A stretch of 64,000 nucleotides of DNA from Ignavibacteria bacterium. Lineage in GTDB: Bacteria > Bacteroidota > Ignavibacteria > Tepidaquicellales > Tepidaquicellaceae. Position numbers and translations under genes: made by a program. The DNA lies in assembly GCA_016704345.1 (NCBI GenBank), contig JADJAH010000001.1:468501-532500 (forward strand), given 5' to 3'. Positions 1-8,284 of this stretch are shown piece after piece. The notes beneath the pieces are model-generated. The model was given only the letters and a program-made list of their open reading frames with translations. It was not told the DNA's origin and did not search any database. The first letter of the stretch is position 1; each line of letters opens with the position of its first letter.

Positions 1-201
1 CATCCAAACTGAAGAATTCAAAAGTACTGAACATGATCATACTCGGAGCCTTCCTGAAGAAGAAGCCGATAATTTCAATTGATGCGATCATTGAAGGGCT
101 CAAAAAGTTCTTCCGAGAGATATCACAATCTCATTCCGTTGAACAGAGAAGCGATGGAGAAGGGAATGGAATTGGCGGAGAATGTTGGCGTGAATGCTTA
201 G
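1..201 (+). pseudogene. 2-oxoacid:ferredoxin oxidoreductase gamma subunit, C-terminal end, cut by window edge and frameshifted
   Basis: The gene runs in from the left edge. One frame from base 3 reads NMIILGAFLKKKPIISIDAI and then a helix ending GLKKFF, the typical C-terminal part of the gamma (KorC/PorG-like) subunit that, with alpha and beta subunits, transfers electrons from 2-oxoacids to ferredoxin. From about base 115 the expected ending (ERYHNLIPLNREAMEKGMEL, stop TAG at 199-201) lies in a different frame. Two bases appear to be missing where a Pro codon is expected around 114. The family assignment rests on this short end only, so the exact substrate (pyruvate, 2-oxoglutarate, other) cannot be told. 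The lesion may be a sequence error or real decay. A second, diverged copy of this 3' end lies at 1484-1558. Confidence 0.6.
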
Positions 202-445
202 AGTGATTTCGGGCTTGTTGGCGAAGCGTGAGTAAGCAAAGAGATTTGCTTTATTATCATTAGCCGGGCAATTGTCGTTTTTTCAGCGAGAATAAGTTAG
301 TCTGCATGCAAATGTGCTTCTGAAGGAACTACACTACAATCGAATCACTGAAATCACATTTGCTCATTACTTGTAACCGGTAATAGTTTGTTCAGAAATT
401 GTTGACTGATTTGTTTGAAGTTAATTAGTACATTTCAAAAAAATT

Positions 446-682
446 ATGAGAGAAAAATTGATTAACATAGATCCGGAGATATTAAGCGGCACTCCGGTAT
501 TCTACGGTACAAGAGTTCCTGTCAGGAATTTGTTTGACTATTTGGAGAGTGGTTTCTCTTTGGATGATTTTCTCAGAAATTTCCCCGGAGTTGAAAAGGA
601 CAAAGCAGTAAGAGTTTTGGAACTTGCCGGCAAAATACTTATATCAAATAAAGAATATTTTGGGACTGAAAATACTCTTTGA
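446..682 (+). CDS. DUF433 family antitoxin
   Basis: A 78-residue protein with the compact DUF433 pattern: INIDPEILSGTPVFYGTRVPV at residues 6-26 (the GTPVF.GTR.PV signature), a short linker and a helix-turn-helix-like tail (FSLDDFLRNFPGV, then KAVRVLELAG). DUF433 proteins resemble a winged or homeodomain-like fold and are commonly the antitoxin/DNA-binding partner of PIN-like toxins. The next gene starts inside its last codons and codes for a DUF5615 PIN-like protein, the usual partner. The role as antitoxin is known for the family and inferred here. Such pairs often repress their own promoter; I see no obvious operator in the 245 bases upstream. Confidence 0.85.
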   Translation: MREKLINIDPEILSGTPVFYGTRVPVRNLFDYLESGFSLDDFLRNFPGVEKDKAVRVLELAGKILISNKEYFGTENTL

Positions 683-989
683 TGAAAATTTACCGGAGGA
701 CTTAAAAGTTAATTTTGAAGAATTAGATGTCTACTCTGTAAATGACCTAAAATGGAATAGTAAGAAGAATGGTGAACTTTTGATGCTAATGGTTGAAAAT
801 AACTTCGATGTCTTTGTAACACTTGACAAGAATCTTAAGTACCAGCAGAATCTAGATAAATTTGCAGTTAATATTCTGTGCATTAGAGTAGCTGACAGTA
901 AGCCGGAAACATTTCTTCCATTGATTTCAAAAATGAAAGAGTATTTCTTAACTGAACAAAAAGCTAAGTATTTCGAAATCAATACTTAA
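660..989 (+). CDS. DUF5615 PIN-like putative toxin
   Basis: The family core LKILFDENLPEDL begins right after a TTG at 660, so I prefer that start. An earlier in-frame TTG at 624 would add 12 residues. The conserved acidic residues of this PIN-like family are visible: D-E-N near the start (LFDENL), and the FVTLDKNL stretch mid-protein, followed by a strand ILCIRVAD. PIN-like toxins cleave RNA with a metal held by acidic residues; DUF5615 is a divergent branch whose nuclease activity is mostly inferred. The reading frame overlaps the DUF433 gene by 23 bases, which suggests translational coupling. The pair lies between two copies of an oxidoreductase 3' end. Confidence 0.8.
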   Translation: MGLKILFDENLPEDLKVNFEELDVYSVNDLKWNSKKNGELLMLMVENNFDVFVTLDKNLKYQQNLDKFAVNILCIRVADSKPETFLPLISKMKEYFLTEQKAKYFEINT

Positions 990-1070
990 TTTCTATTTAT
1001 CCTCTAAGTTATCATGGTTTTCCATCTCTTCGGAGATATATGCATCAATCACCAATTACTTTCAAACACA

Positions 1071-1487
1071 GATTTTTCGCCGTTGTTGGTGTTCCCAAAA
1101 GTTTGCGAAGTTGAGAGTGACTAACATCAAGGAGAGCAATGCAAACTTTTGGGTCACCCCGCCTGCCTGCCGACATGCATTTCGCACTTCAATGGCAAGT
1201 GGGCAGGCCCGCCTGCAAAAAGCTGAACTAGTTTTGTCATCGGCGGGCAGGCAGGCCTGCAGAGAGTGTACTTTTTTAATCGACTGCGGGCAGGCAACAA
1301 CAAATACAAACACAAGGAGTCTCTGTCAGTTCATTAAGTGTAGTTGTTTAGGGTAAGTTGTTGCCTGCCCGCCGATTGGCCATTGAAGTTGAAATGCATC
1401 TTAGCAGGCGGGGTCTCGCCCGCAGATGAAATCGAGAGAACTTTCATGTGCTCCATTGCGGGCTAAGACCAACAACGGTGAAAAATC
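1071..1487. repeat. MITE-like element with 20-bp terminal inverted repeats and GC-rich internal palindromes
   Basis: The ends 1071-1090 and 1468-1487 are inverted copies of one another with 19 of 20 bases matching (left end GATTTTTCGCCGTTGTTGGT). Nested inside are further inverted pairs: 1094-1106 with 1141-1153 (13 of 13, CCCAAAAGTTTGC), about 1181-1215 with 1365-1402 (around the CCATTGAAGT...ATGCAT core), and GCCTGCCTGCC blocks near 1161 against GGCAGGCAGGC at 1246-1256. The body is much richer in G+C than its surroundings and has no convincing gene: short ORFs on both strands are palindrome artefacts. I see no flanking target duplication and no transposase in the window. It could be a non-autonomous mobile element or an intergenic palindromic repeat of the REP type. 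Confidence 0.7.
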
Positions 1488-1558
1488 TCATTCCGTTGAA
1501 CAGAGAAGCGATGGAGAAAGGAATGGAATTGGCTGAGAATGTTAGTGCAAGTGTTTAG
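1484..1558 (+). pseudogene. Second, diverged copy of the oxidoreductase gamma-subunit 3' end
   Basis: This stretch repeats the last 75 bases of the gene at the left edge. It reads NLIPLNREAMEKGMELAENV then SASV and a TAG stop at 1556-1558. The first 56 bases match the copy at 127 onward with only two differences, and the last 19 bases differ more. No start codon or upstream coding body is present: the copy begins exactly where the right end of the inverted-repeat element finishes. A strong hairpin terminator follows at once, as expected if this was the original end of the operon. Confidence 0.65.
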
Positions 1559-1565
1559 AATATAC

Positions 1566-1618
1566 TGACATAAAAAATTAGCCGCCGTTTCATTGAAACG
1601 GCGGCTTTTTTTATGTCA
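1566..1618. terminator. Bidirectional Rho-independent terminator
   Basis: The arms 1581-1591 and 1595-1605 (GCCGCCGTTTC / GAAACGGCGGC) form a perfect 11-bp stem with a 3-base loop. It is flanked by an A-run at 1572-1577 and a T-run at 1606-1612, so it can stop transcripts from both sides. The outer TGACATAAAA/TTTTATGTCA bases also pair. It serves the oxidoreductase-side transcript and the reverse-strand T9SS gene ending at 1670. Confidence 0.9.
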
Positions 1619-1669
1619 GACATATAATATAGAACAGAAGCCATTGTTAAGTTTGTGGGGCCATGATAT

Positions 1670-3202
1670 TTATTTCATTAACAACATCTTCCTGGTTTCA
1701 ACATCGTTCTTCGTTGTCAATGTATAGAAGTAAATTCCACTGGACAGGTTAATTGCATTGAAGTCAATAGAATAATATCCTGCCGGTTGAAACTCATTCA
1801 CAAGTGTTGAAACTTCTCTTCCGGATATATCAACAATCTTAATGCTTACAATACCGTCATAAGGAAGATCATAGTTGATCTTAGTTGACGGATTGAATGG
1901 ATTCGGATAATTCTGTGACAATGCAAACTTAACCGGAACACCAATGTTCACTTCATTACTTAAATTGAAATACTCGAAATCACCGTTGTAATCAACTTGT
2001 TTCAGTCTGTAGTTGTACAAACCGGTATTCAAATTTCTGTCAGTGAAGGAATAGTTCATTGATGAAAGTGTAGTTCCAATACCTTGAACAGATCCAACTT
2101 TTGACCATTGATTCTGGACAATTGAGCGTTCAATCTCAAAGTGTGAGTTGTTAGCTTCCAAAGCTGTTGTCCAGTTTAATGTTACATCTCTTCCATTGAC
2201 CGATGAAATAAATGAAGACATTTCAACAGGCAGAACTGCGCAGGGGCCAGTCCAAATATATGTAAGACCTGAAACCGGAAAAACCGAATTGCTTAAAACT
2301 GATGTTGCAGCATTGGATCCGCCTGCAGCTGAAGTTGACCAATTCAAAGTAGCAGTATTTGTTCTGTTACTGTAATCCGTATTAGTAGTTCCCCTAAGTC
2401 CAACTTCTCCGGTAATCGTCGGAACAGGAATAGTATTCTTATCCATATTGCCATAAACGATATGAATTGCTCCCGGGGTAGTGAGTGTAGGTTCGAATAG
2501 CTTTATCTGGAAATTGAAATTATCGTCAGTTCCTATGATGATGTATTGTCTGAAGTTCTTGAACTGAATTGTGTGAACTCTGTTTGGCGAGATGCCTTCA
2601 GTTGTTCTTAAAATATTTCCCGATGCTATTTGGACAACGAGGTTCGATGTTGGGATAGCTGCAGCTTTTGACATAGTTATTGTTCCTGTGGGTACATCAA
2701 ATGCGGTAATGTATGTATCTGCAGGAATTGCAGTTGCCGCTGTAATATGTGCTCCAACTACAACACCCTGGAAATTTGCAACATTTGTCAGCACAAAGCT
2801 ACTTGTAGTCGTGCTAACGGTGGTTCCAAATACTCCAATTAAGTCTCTGCCAAATGCACTTATCGAACCTGCATAAACCTCTGAAGAAGAAATTGGTCCA
2901 TAATTTGATATACCAGGAGGAGTAGGTCCAAATGTTATAAATCCATTTGAATTTACAAAGTAATTTGTGTAGTCAATACAATTGAATGTAAAAGTAAACG
3001 GAAGTGCAAATGGTCCGTAAGTTACATCATTGAGATTGCCCGGATCCTGACTGGTGTGTGTTGCTTTGGCTATAGTGTCTCCATTGATCTCAGTGTATAT
3101 TCCAATAGAGTCTGAAAATGTGTAACCCACTACCTGCGCAAAGGTGTTCATATTATTGCACAAGCAGAGTATTGCTAAAAATGTTACGAAGAATGTTTTC
3201 AT
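1670..3202 (-). CDS. Secreted protein with type IX secretion sorting domain
   Basis: Start chosen at the ATG at 3202, where a clean signal peptide begins (MKTFFVTFLAILCLCNNMNT, cleavage near FAQ). A longer frame upstream only adds 27 charged residues. The 510-residue protein has a beta-rich body of unknown function (residues about 30-330), then a fibronectin-like region with the phrase NGRDVTLNWTTALEANNSHF common in this group, and a C-terminal Por/T9SS sorting domain (LSQNYPNPFNPSTKINYDLP, ending KMLLMK). It should therefore cross the inner membrane by Sec and the outer membrane by T9SS. No catalytic motif was seen. It is monocistronic with a strong terminator at 1566-1618. Confidence 0.85.
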   Translation of the reverse strand: MKTFFVTFLAILCLCNNMNTFAQVVGYTFSDSIGIYTEINGDTIAKATHTSQDPGNLNDVTYGPFALPFTFTFNCIDYTNYFVNSNGFITFGPTPPGISNYGPISSSEVYAGSISAFGRDLIGVFGTTVSTTTSSFVLTNVANFQGVVVGAHITAATAIPADTYITAFDVPTGTITMSKAAAIPTSNLVVQIASGNILRTTEGISPNRVHTIQFKNFRQYIIIGTDDNFNFQIKLFEPTLTTPGAIHIVYGNMDKNTIPVPTITGEVGLRGTTNTDYSNRTNTATLNWSTSAAGGSNAATSVLSNSVFPVSGLTYIWTGPCAVLPVEMSSFISSVNGRDVTLNWTTALEANNSHFEIERSIVQNQWSKVGSVQGIGTTLSSMNYSFTDRNLNTGLYNYRLKQVDYNGDFEYFNLSNEVNIGVPVKFALSQNYPNPFNPSTKINYDLPYDGIVSIKIVDISGREVSTLVNEFQPAGYYSIDFNAINLSSGIYFYTLTTKNDVETRKMLLMK

Positions 3203-3602
3203 AATAATTTGTCTTGGGGGTGGTTGAAAAATTATCCTGTTCTCCTTTCTAAGAGATTGCTCTCTATATAAAATATAGAACAACTTTCATTAGATGACAT
3301 TACACAACTTTAGGAAATAGTTACATCATTTACGCATTGTTTGGAAAGTGTGATACTTTGACACTTCCGCAATACATAATTACGTTAGTCAAACAGTAAT
3401 AAATGACTAATACAATTTAGATGGTTTTTATAATCATTTTATTCGAAAGAAATCTGTACATTAAATCGAAGTATTAGATGTATTTCAAAGCACTATTCCC
3501 CCATCGCCCTTGCTTACTGGTCATCTAACCTATGAATCCATAGTTTATGTTCAGATTCTTGCACAAAACAACCGTGCAATTTTTATAAATTTATTACACG
3601 AA
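3203..3602. other. Intergenic stretch between divergent T9SS gene and AraC-type regulator
   Basis: This AT-rich 400-base gap must hold the promoters of both divergent genes. I see no RNA gene, repeat or clear operator palindrome. A reading frame enters the regulator from 3510, but its first 31 residues do not resemble the family. Confidence 0.5.
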
Positions 3603-4166
3603 ATGAAGCTACATATTAAATACATGGTAAGCATGAGATGCAAGAATATAGTGAAGGCTGAATTGCAGAAACTAAGGCTCCACTTTACCAGTGTAGATTT
3701 AGGAGAAGTTGAGATCTTAGAACACATTTCTAAGAGTACAAGATCACAGTTGAAAGTGGCTCTAAAGAAGAATGGCCTTGAGTTAATGGATGACAAGAAA
3801 AATATTCTCATTGAAAGAATAAAAAATGCAATTGTTGAGGTAATACATTACTCAGAAGATGAGTTGAAAGTAAACTTTTCCGAATACTTGAGTCAGAAAC
3901 TTTGTTATGACTACAACTATCTTTCAAATCTGTTTACGGAAGTCCAGGGAACAACAATTGAAAAATTCATTATTCAGCATAAAATAGAACGAGTGAAAGA
4001 ACTAATAGTATATGATGAACTTAGTATGTCTGAAATTGCTTACAAGCTTCATTATAGCAGTGCAGCTCATTTGTCAAATCAATTTAAAAGAATTACCGGA
4101 CTTACACCCTCCCACTTCAAACAACTTAAAGAAAAGAAGCTGATAAATCTTGAGGATATAAAATAA
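3603..4166 (+). CDS. AraC-family helix-turn-helix transcriptional regulator
   Basis: From the ATG at 3603 the protein (187 aa) starts MKLHIKYMVSMRCKNIVK, as close Bacteroidota-type relatives do. An upstream in-frame start at 3510 adds 31 atypical residues. The N-terminal part has LHFTSVDLGEVEIL and a helix with LELMDDKKNILIERIK. The C-terminal 100 residues are an AraC double helix-turn-helix: SEYLSQKLCYDYNYLSNLF, then LSMSEIAYKLHYSSAAHLSN and TGLTPSHFKQLK. It lacks the large sensory domain of sugar-responsive AraC proteins. It faces away from the T9SS cargo gene at 1670-3202 and could regulate it, but that is inference from position only. Confidence 0.8.
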   Translation: MKLHIKYMVSMRCKNIVKAELQKLRLHFTSVDLGEVEILEHISKSTRSQLKVALKKNGLELMDDKKNILIERIKNAIVEVIHYSEDELKVNFSEYLSQKLCYDYNYLSNLFTEVQGTTIEKFIIQHKIERVKELIVYDELSMSEIAYKLHYSSAAHLSNQFKRITGLTPSHFKQLKEKKLINLEDIK

Positions 4167-4194
4167 TACTAAACATACAACATACTGACCTTCA

Positions 4195-4803
4195 TCAGTT
4201 ATCTCCCAAGTATTTCTTCAGCTCTTTTTCCCAGGCTTTATCAATCTCTATTGCTGCAAGAAAGTCGGCCCGCGCATTCTCCATATCACCCTGCTGTAAA
4301 TACAACAATCCCCTGTTATAATACGAAATATCATCCATAGGATTTTGTTTGATTGCACTTGTGTAATCTTTTATGGCCTTTTCTGACTCCCCTATTGCCT
4401 GATACAACGATGCACGGTTGAAATATGCGTCCGAAGTTTTTTCTCCGTTCTTAATTGCTTTGGTGTAATCAGAGATAGCCCCTGCAGTATCGCCCGTTTT
4501 TTCGAGAATTGCTCCGCGTTTAAAATATGCCTCGCCAAATTTATTGTTCCGGTCAATAGCTGAAGATAACTCATTCAATGACTTTTCATTGTCAAAATAA
4601 ATTTCATAGATCAGTCCTTTGTAGTAATGAGTGAGATAGTCATCACCTTCTGAATTAAGTATCTCCATAAAGAACTTGTTAGCTGCATCAAAGTCATCAC
4701 TGTAAAAACTTTTTTTTCCGTTCTCAAAATTCTCTTCCATTGTTTGAGACGAAGCAGAACAAGTGATAAACAGAACAGCGATTGTTGCGATTATAATTTT
4801 CAT
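4195..4803 (-). CDS. Exported TPR-repeat protein
   Basis: A 202-residue protein with an N-terminal signal sequence (MKIIIATIAVLFITCSASSQ; a Cys in SCSAS-like context is absent from a proper lipobox, so it is probably periplasmic). It is followed by about five tetratricopeptide units such as GEAYFKRGAILEKTGDTAGA and ISYYNRGLLYLQQGDMENAR. TPRs mediate protein-protein contacts; no enzyme motif is present. Its ATG overlaps the stop of uvrA by four bases (ATGA), so it is translated with uvrA, but no functional link to DNA repair is known to me. Confidence 0.8.
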   Translation of the reverse strand: MKIIIATIAVLFITCSASSQTMEENFENGKKSFYSDDFDAANKFFMEILNSEGDDYLTHYYKGLIYEIYFDNEKSLNELSSAIDRNNKFGEAYFKRGAILEKTGDTAGAISDYTKAIKNGEKTSDAYFNRASLYQAIGESEKAIKDYTSAIKQNPMDDISYYNRGLLYLQQGDMENARADFLAAIEIDKAWEKELKKYLGDN

Positions 4804-7280
4804 TTTAAGTACTCCTTTAAAAATTTTCCTGTGTAAGATTCCTTTATTTCAGACACCATTTCCGGCGTGCCGGCAGCAACGATCTCTCCGCCCCCGTCCC
4901 CGCTTTCAGGGCCGAGGTCAATTATATAATCAGCGCACTTGATCACTTCTAGATTGTGCTCGATCACAATAATTGAATTTCCCTTCTTTATTAATTCGTT
5001 AAAACATTTCAGAAGTTTTGCAACATCATAAAAATGCAGACCTGTCGTCGGCTCGTCAAAGATGAACAACGTATGCTTTGCCGATTCCTGAAATGTAAGA
5101 TGATATGCAAGCTTCACTCTTTGAGATTCTCCGCCGGAAAGCGTTGTAGCAGATTGCCCAACCCTCAGATATCCCAGCCCTACTTCATCCAAAACCTTTA
5201 GCTTATTAACGATCTTCGGAAATGGTTTGAAAAATCTTATAGCCTCGGATACCGTCATCTCAAGGATTTCACTTATGTTCTTTGTCTGCCCCTCGATTCC
5301 CTTCAAATGAATATCGAGCGCTTCGGATTTGTATCTCTTCCCTTTGCATACTTCGCATTCGAGAATTATGTCAGCCATAAACTGCATCTCGATCTTAATA
5401 ATACCGGTTCCTTCGCATGTCTCACATCGGCCCCCGGGAATGTTGAAAGAAAAGTATCCCGCATAAAGATTCTTCCTGCGGGCATCCGGTGAATCAGCGA
5501 ATGCTTCCCTTATTGCATCGAAGGCTTTTATATATGTGATCGGATTACTTCTTGGAGTTCTGCCTATCGGATTCTGATCCACCATTTCAACACCGTCAAT
5601 GTATTCAATTCCATCCACAGAATCATGCTCTCCGATCTTTTCAGAATATGATCCTTCAAAATGCTTCTTAAGATCGGAGTGGAGAATGTTATTTATCAGC
5701 GTTGACTTGCCCGACCCGCTTACACCGGTTACACATGTAAACATTCCTAATGGAAACTTTACACTTATATCTTTAAGATTATTTGCCCGGGCTCCTCTGA
5801 TAACTATATGCTTCGTTCTCGCATCTATTAGCCTGCGGACATTCGGCACTTCTATCCTTGATCTTCCGCTGAGGTATCTTCCCGTCAGAGAAGGTCCGTC
5901 TTCAAGTATCTCTTCATATGATCCGTTGAATATTACTTCCCCACCCTTCTCGCCGGCAAACGGCCCCATGTCAACAATCACGTCAGATTCTTTCATCATC
6001 TCTGCATCATGTTCAACTACAATTACAGTGTTGCCGATATCACGAAGAGATTTCATGATGCTGATCAGCTTTCCGTTATCACGCGGATGAAGGCCGATGG
6101 AAGGTTCATCAAGTACATAGATCGAACCAACGAGCGAAGAACCCAAAGATGTCGAAAGATTGATTCGCTGTGATTCGCCACCTGACAAGGAGTTTGCAAG
6201 ACGGTCGAGTGTCAGATATGTCAGCCCGACATCGTTGAGATATTTCAGCCGGAAAATGATTTCTTCCATGATTCTGTCGGAGATCTTCTTCTCATATTCC
6301 GGCAGAATTAATTCATTGAAAAATCTGTAGGCCTCATCAATCTTCATTCGCACTATATCAAAGATCGTCTTTCCCGCTATCTTAACATACAAGGCTTCCT
6401 TTCTGAGTCTGGAACCGCCGCAAGTTGAACAAACAGTAAACGCCCTGTACTTGTTGAGCAATACTCTGTAATGAAGTTTGTACGAAGCAGCAGACTCTAC
6501 TTTCTTAAAGAATCCTCTGATTCCGTCGTACTTGCCGCTCCCTTCGTAAATAAACTTCTTCTCTTCATCACTCAACAGGTAATACGGCTTTGATAAGTCC
6601 AGCCCGTTCTTGCGTGCCTCTGACAAGAGGTCGTAATAATTAGAAGAATGTTTTGGAGTTGTGAAAACAGCTATTGCATTTTCAGAAATGGATTTTCGCT
6701 TGTTCGGGATTACAAGATCCAGATCAATGTCGAGAGTCTTCCCAAAGCCCTGGCATTTTTCGCATGCGCCGTATGGATTGTTAAATGAAAATAGTCTGGG
6801 CTCAGGTTCCTCGAATCTTATTCCGTCAAGCTCGAGAAACTTGTTGAAGTTATGAGCGACTTCAGAAGCAGGCGAGTTAACCGTAATCTGCACATAGCCA
6901 TCGCTTTCAATATAGGCAAGTTCAATTGAATCATTCAGACGTGAGACTGAATCCTTGTCGTCAGGATCGAAAGTAAATCTATCAATGATAAACTTAACTG
7001 AAATTCCATCTACACTATTCTTCTTTTTCGATCCGAATAATTTCGAAGCAATTAATTCTTCATTCGTTTCATTCAGATCAGAAACTTCGCCGTTAATAAC
7101 TACCCGATAGAATCCCCTTAATTTAAAATTCCTCATCTTGGAGACAAGCTCATTCTTGTCTGCCGCTGTTATTGACACCATTATAAAAAGCCGTATCGGC
7201 TCTGTTCCGTAAGTCGCAATTAGTTCGTCAGTAATACTTTCCGGAGAATCCTTTCTTACCGGCTTGTTGCTTACCGGCGA
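4800..7280 (-). CDS. uvrA: Excinuclease ABC subunit UvrA, main C-terminal part (gene split by in-frame stop)
   Basis: This carries most of UvrA, the damage-recognising ATPase of nucleotide excision repair. Seen in order: zinc-binding CxxC pairs (CEKCQGFG, CSTCGGSR), first ABC signature LSGGESQR and Walker B VLDEPSIGLH, second Walker A GVSGSGKSTL, another zinc module (CETCEGTG and CEVCKGKR), second signature LSGGESQRVKLA and IFDEPTTGLHF. The reading frame is open up to 7280, immediately after a TGA at 7281-7283, and is in the same frame as the N-terminal piece. The first ATG in it is at 7181 (MVSITAADKN), which is a normal internal position of UvrA and not a plausible native start. If the stop is an error, the whole protein is about 967 aa, normal for UvrA. 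Confidence 0.9.
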   Translation of the reverse strand, partial: SPVSNKPVRKDSPESITDELIATYGTEPIRLFIMVSITAADKNELVSKMRNFKLRGFYRVVINGEVSDLNETNEELIASKLFGSKKKNSVDGISVKFIIDRFTFDPDDKDSVSRLNDSIELAYIESDGYVQITVNSPASEVAHNFNKFLELDGIRFEEPEPRLFSFNNPYGACEKCQGFGKTLDIDLDLVIPNKRKSISENAIAVFTTPKHSSNYYDLLSEARKNGLDLSKPYYLLSDEEKKFIYEGSGKYDGIRGFFKKVESAASYKLHYRVLLNKYRAFTVCSTCGGSRLRKEALYVKIAGKTIFDIVRMKIDEAYRFFNELILPEYEKKISDRIMEEIIFRLKYLNDVGLTYLTLDRLANSLSGGESQRINLSTSLGSSLVGSIYVLDEPSIGLHPRDNGKLISIMKSLRDIGNTVIVVEHDAEMMKESDVIVDMGPFAGEKGGEVIFNGSYEEILEDGPSLTGRYLSGRSRIEVPNVRRLIDARTKHIVIRGARANNLKDISVKFPLGMFTCVTGVSGSGKSTLINNILHSDLKKHFEGSYSEKIGEHDSVDGIEYIDGVEMVDQNPIGRTPRSNPITYIKAFDAIREAFADSPDARRKNLYAGYFSFNIPGGRCETCEGTGIIKIEMQFMADIILECEVCKGKRYKSEALDIHLKGIEGQTKNISEILEMTVSEAIRFFKPFPKIVNKLKVLDEVGLGYLRVGQSATTLSGGESQRVKLAYHLTFQESAKHTLFIFDEPTTGLHFYDVAKLLKCFNELIKKGNSIIVIEHNLEVIKCADYIIDLGPESGDGGGEIVAAGTPEMVSEIKESYTGKFLKEYLK

Positions 7281-7703
7281 TCAAGTCTTACCTGCTCTTG
7301 CAAAAAGAAGTCTGAGATAGTCATAGATCTCAGTCATAGTTCCAACTGTAGAACGCGGATTCTTCGTTTGTGTTTTTTGTTCGATAGCCATAGAAGGCGC
7401 AAGCCCTGCCATGAAGTCAACATCCGGCTTGTTTATCCTTTCCAAAAACTGACGCGCATAAGACGAAAGGCTTTCTACATATCTTCTCTGACCTTCGGCA
7501 TAGATCGTATCAAAAACGAGCGACGACTTGCCGGAACCGCTGACCCCGGTGAACACTATTATCTTATTTTTCGGGATGTCGATGTCAACATTCTTAAGAT
7601 TGTGAACCCTCGCTCCGCGGATAACTATGAATTTTTTCGGATCGGGGGTTTGGCTCTTAGATACAGAGTTGTCTTTCTTAACTTTCTGTGAAGTGTTTGC
7701 CAT
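7281..7703 (-). CDS. uvrA: Excinuclease ABC subunit UvrA, N-terminal fragment ending at in-frame TGA
   Basis: The first 140 residues of UvrA: a short charged leader, IVIRGARVHNLKNVDIDIP, the first Walker A GVSGSGKSSLVFDT, then AEGQRRYVESLSSYARQFL, and the MTEIYDYLRLLFARAGKT segment that precedes the first linker. The TGA at 7281-7283 stands where relatives have a residue just before a non-essential CPxC-like site, here read as SPVS. Without the downstream part this fragment could not work, since both ATP sites need the remote signature motifs. The ATG at 7703 fits the family start. It is the first gene of a reverse-strand uvrA-TPR unit. Confidence 0.9.
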   Translation of the reverse strand: MANTSQKVKKDNSVSKSQTPDPKKFIVIRGARVHNLKNVDIDIPKNKIIVFTGVSGSGKSSLVFDTIYAEGQRRYVESLSSYARQFLERINKPDVDFMAGLAPSMAIEQKTQTKNPRSTVGTMTEIYDYLRLLFARAGKT

Positions 7704-8284
7704 AAATTATGATGAGAAAGTTAAAGTTTATAAGAATCATAAGCAGTTCAATTATTGGTTGACACAGAAAGAGTTGCGTTTCGAGAGTGCGCAAACCATG
7801 CATTGTAAAAGGTCCGCAAACTTACTGAGTCTTGTTTACTTTGTTGCACAGAGACACACAAAGGAGTCACGGAGCTCCACTGAAAAGGTCAGCATACTTA
7901 CTTAGTAAGGTTTGTATCATTGCAAGGAGATACATTGAGGAAGAGTCACGGAATTCCACAGAGGATAGTAAGTGAATGTCCTGTATATTCTTAGATACAG
8001 TGGTCTGATTTCAAGTTGCTTCCGAAATGAAAGACCTTTATTAATGTGAACAGTCAAACAGTTGTTTCCTGGTTGTTTTCTCTGTGTACCTCTGTGATTT
8101 CTCTGTGTAGCTCCGTGGTAAAGAACGATTCACCATTTTCAAATCTTTATCTCGAGATTGGAAAATTCGGACAACACCAATTTCAAATTTACAAACTAAA
8201 GGAAACGTTATGACGGAAAGTAAACGGCGGAATTCTGTATTACAAAATTGCATTATCTTTGATAACTTGCGAAAACTGATTTCA
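7704..8284. other. Repeat-rich intergenic region between uvrA and a beta-barrel gene
   Basis: The 580-base gap holds one full dispersed repeat at 7985-8211 and, at about 7853-7965, shorter degenerate pieces with the same CACGGAG-type motifs (for example AGTCACGGAGCTCCACTGA). It must also hold the divergent promoters for uvrA and the downstream barrel gene. No RNA gene or credible protein was seen. Confidence 0.6.
7985..8211 (-). repeat. Dispersed intergenic repeat, copy A
   Basis: Read on the reverse strand from 8211 it begins ATAACGTTTCCTTTAG, then a TTGTCCGAATT segment, a short tandem of CACGGAG/CACAGAG-ACAC units, and ends with GTCTTTCATTTCGGA, GAAATCAGA and GTATC. The copy at 14557-14785 has the same blocks in the same order in the opposite orientation with clear divergence in between. 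No coding potential is evident. Confidence 0.75.

Noticed and set aside
1062..1356. Overlapping ORFs of about 80 codons on both strands with Cys/Arg/Ala-rich proteins
   Set aside because: They are products of the palindromic GC-rich repeat; both strands give similar peptides and no family is recognisable.
7280..7284. TGA in uvrA as a recoded codon (selenocysteine or code change)
   Set aside because: TGA is used as a normal stop here (for example 680-682 and the uvrA end at 4800), no SECIS-like hairpin was seen, and the position is not a Cys in relatives.
7850..8120. CRISPR-like array from repeated CACGGAG units
   Set aside because: Units are short, degenerate, irregularly spaced and without spacers of constant length; no cas genes are nearby.
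8210..8284. N-terminal extension of the beta-barrel gene from 8210
   Set aside because: It begins inside the dispersed repeat and lies before a complete signal peptide at 8285.
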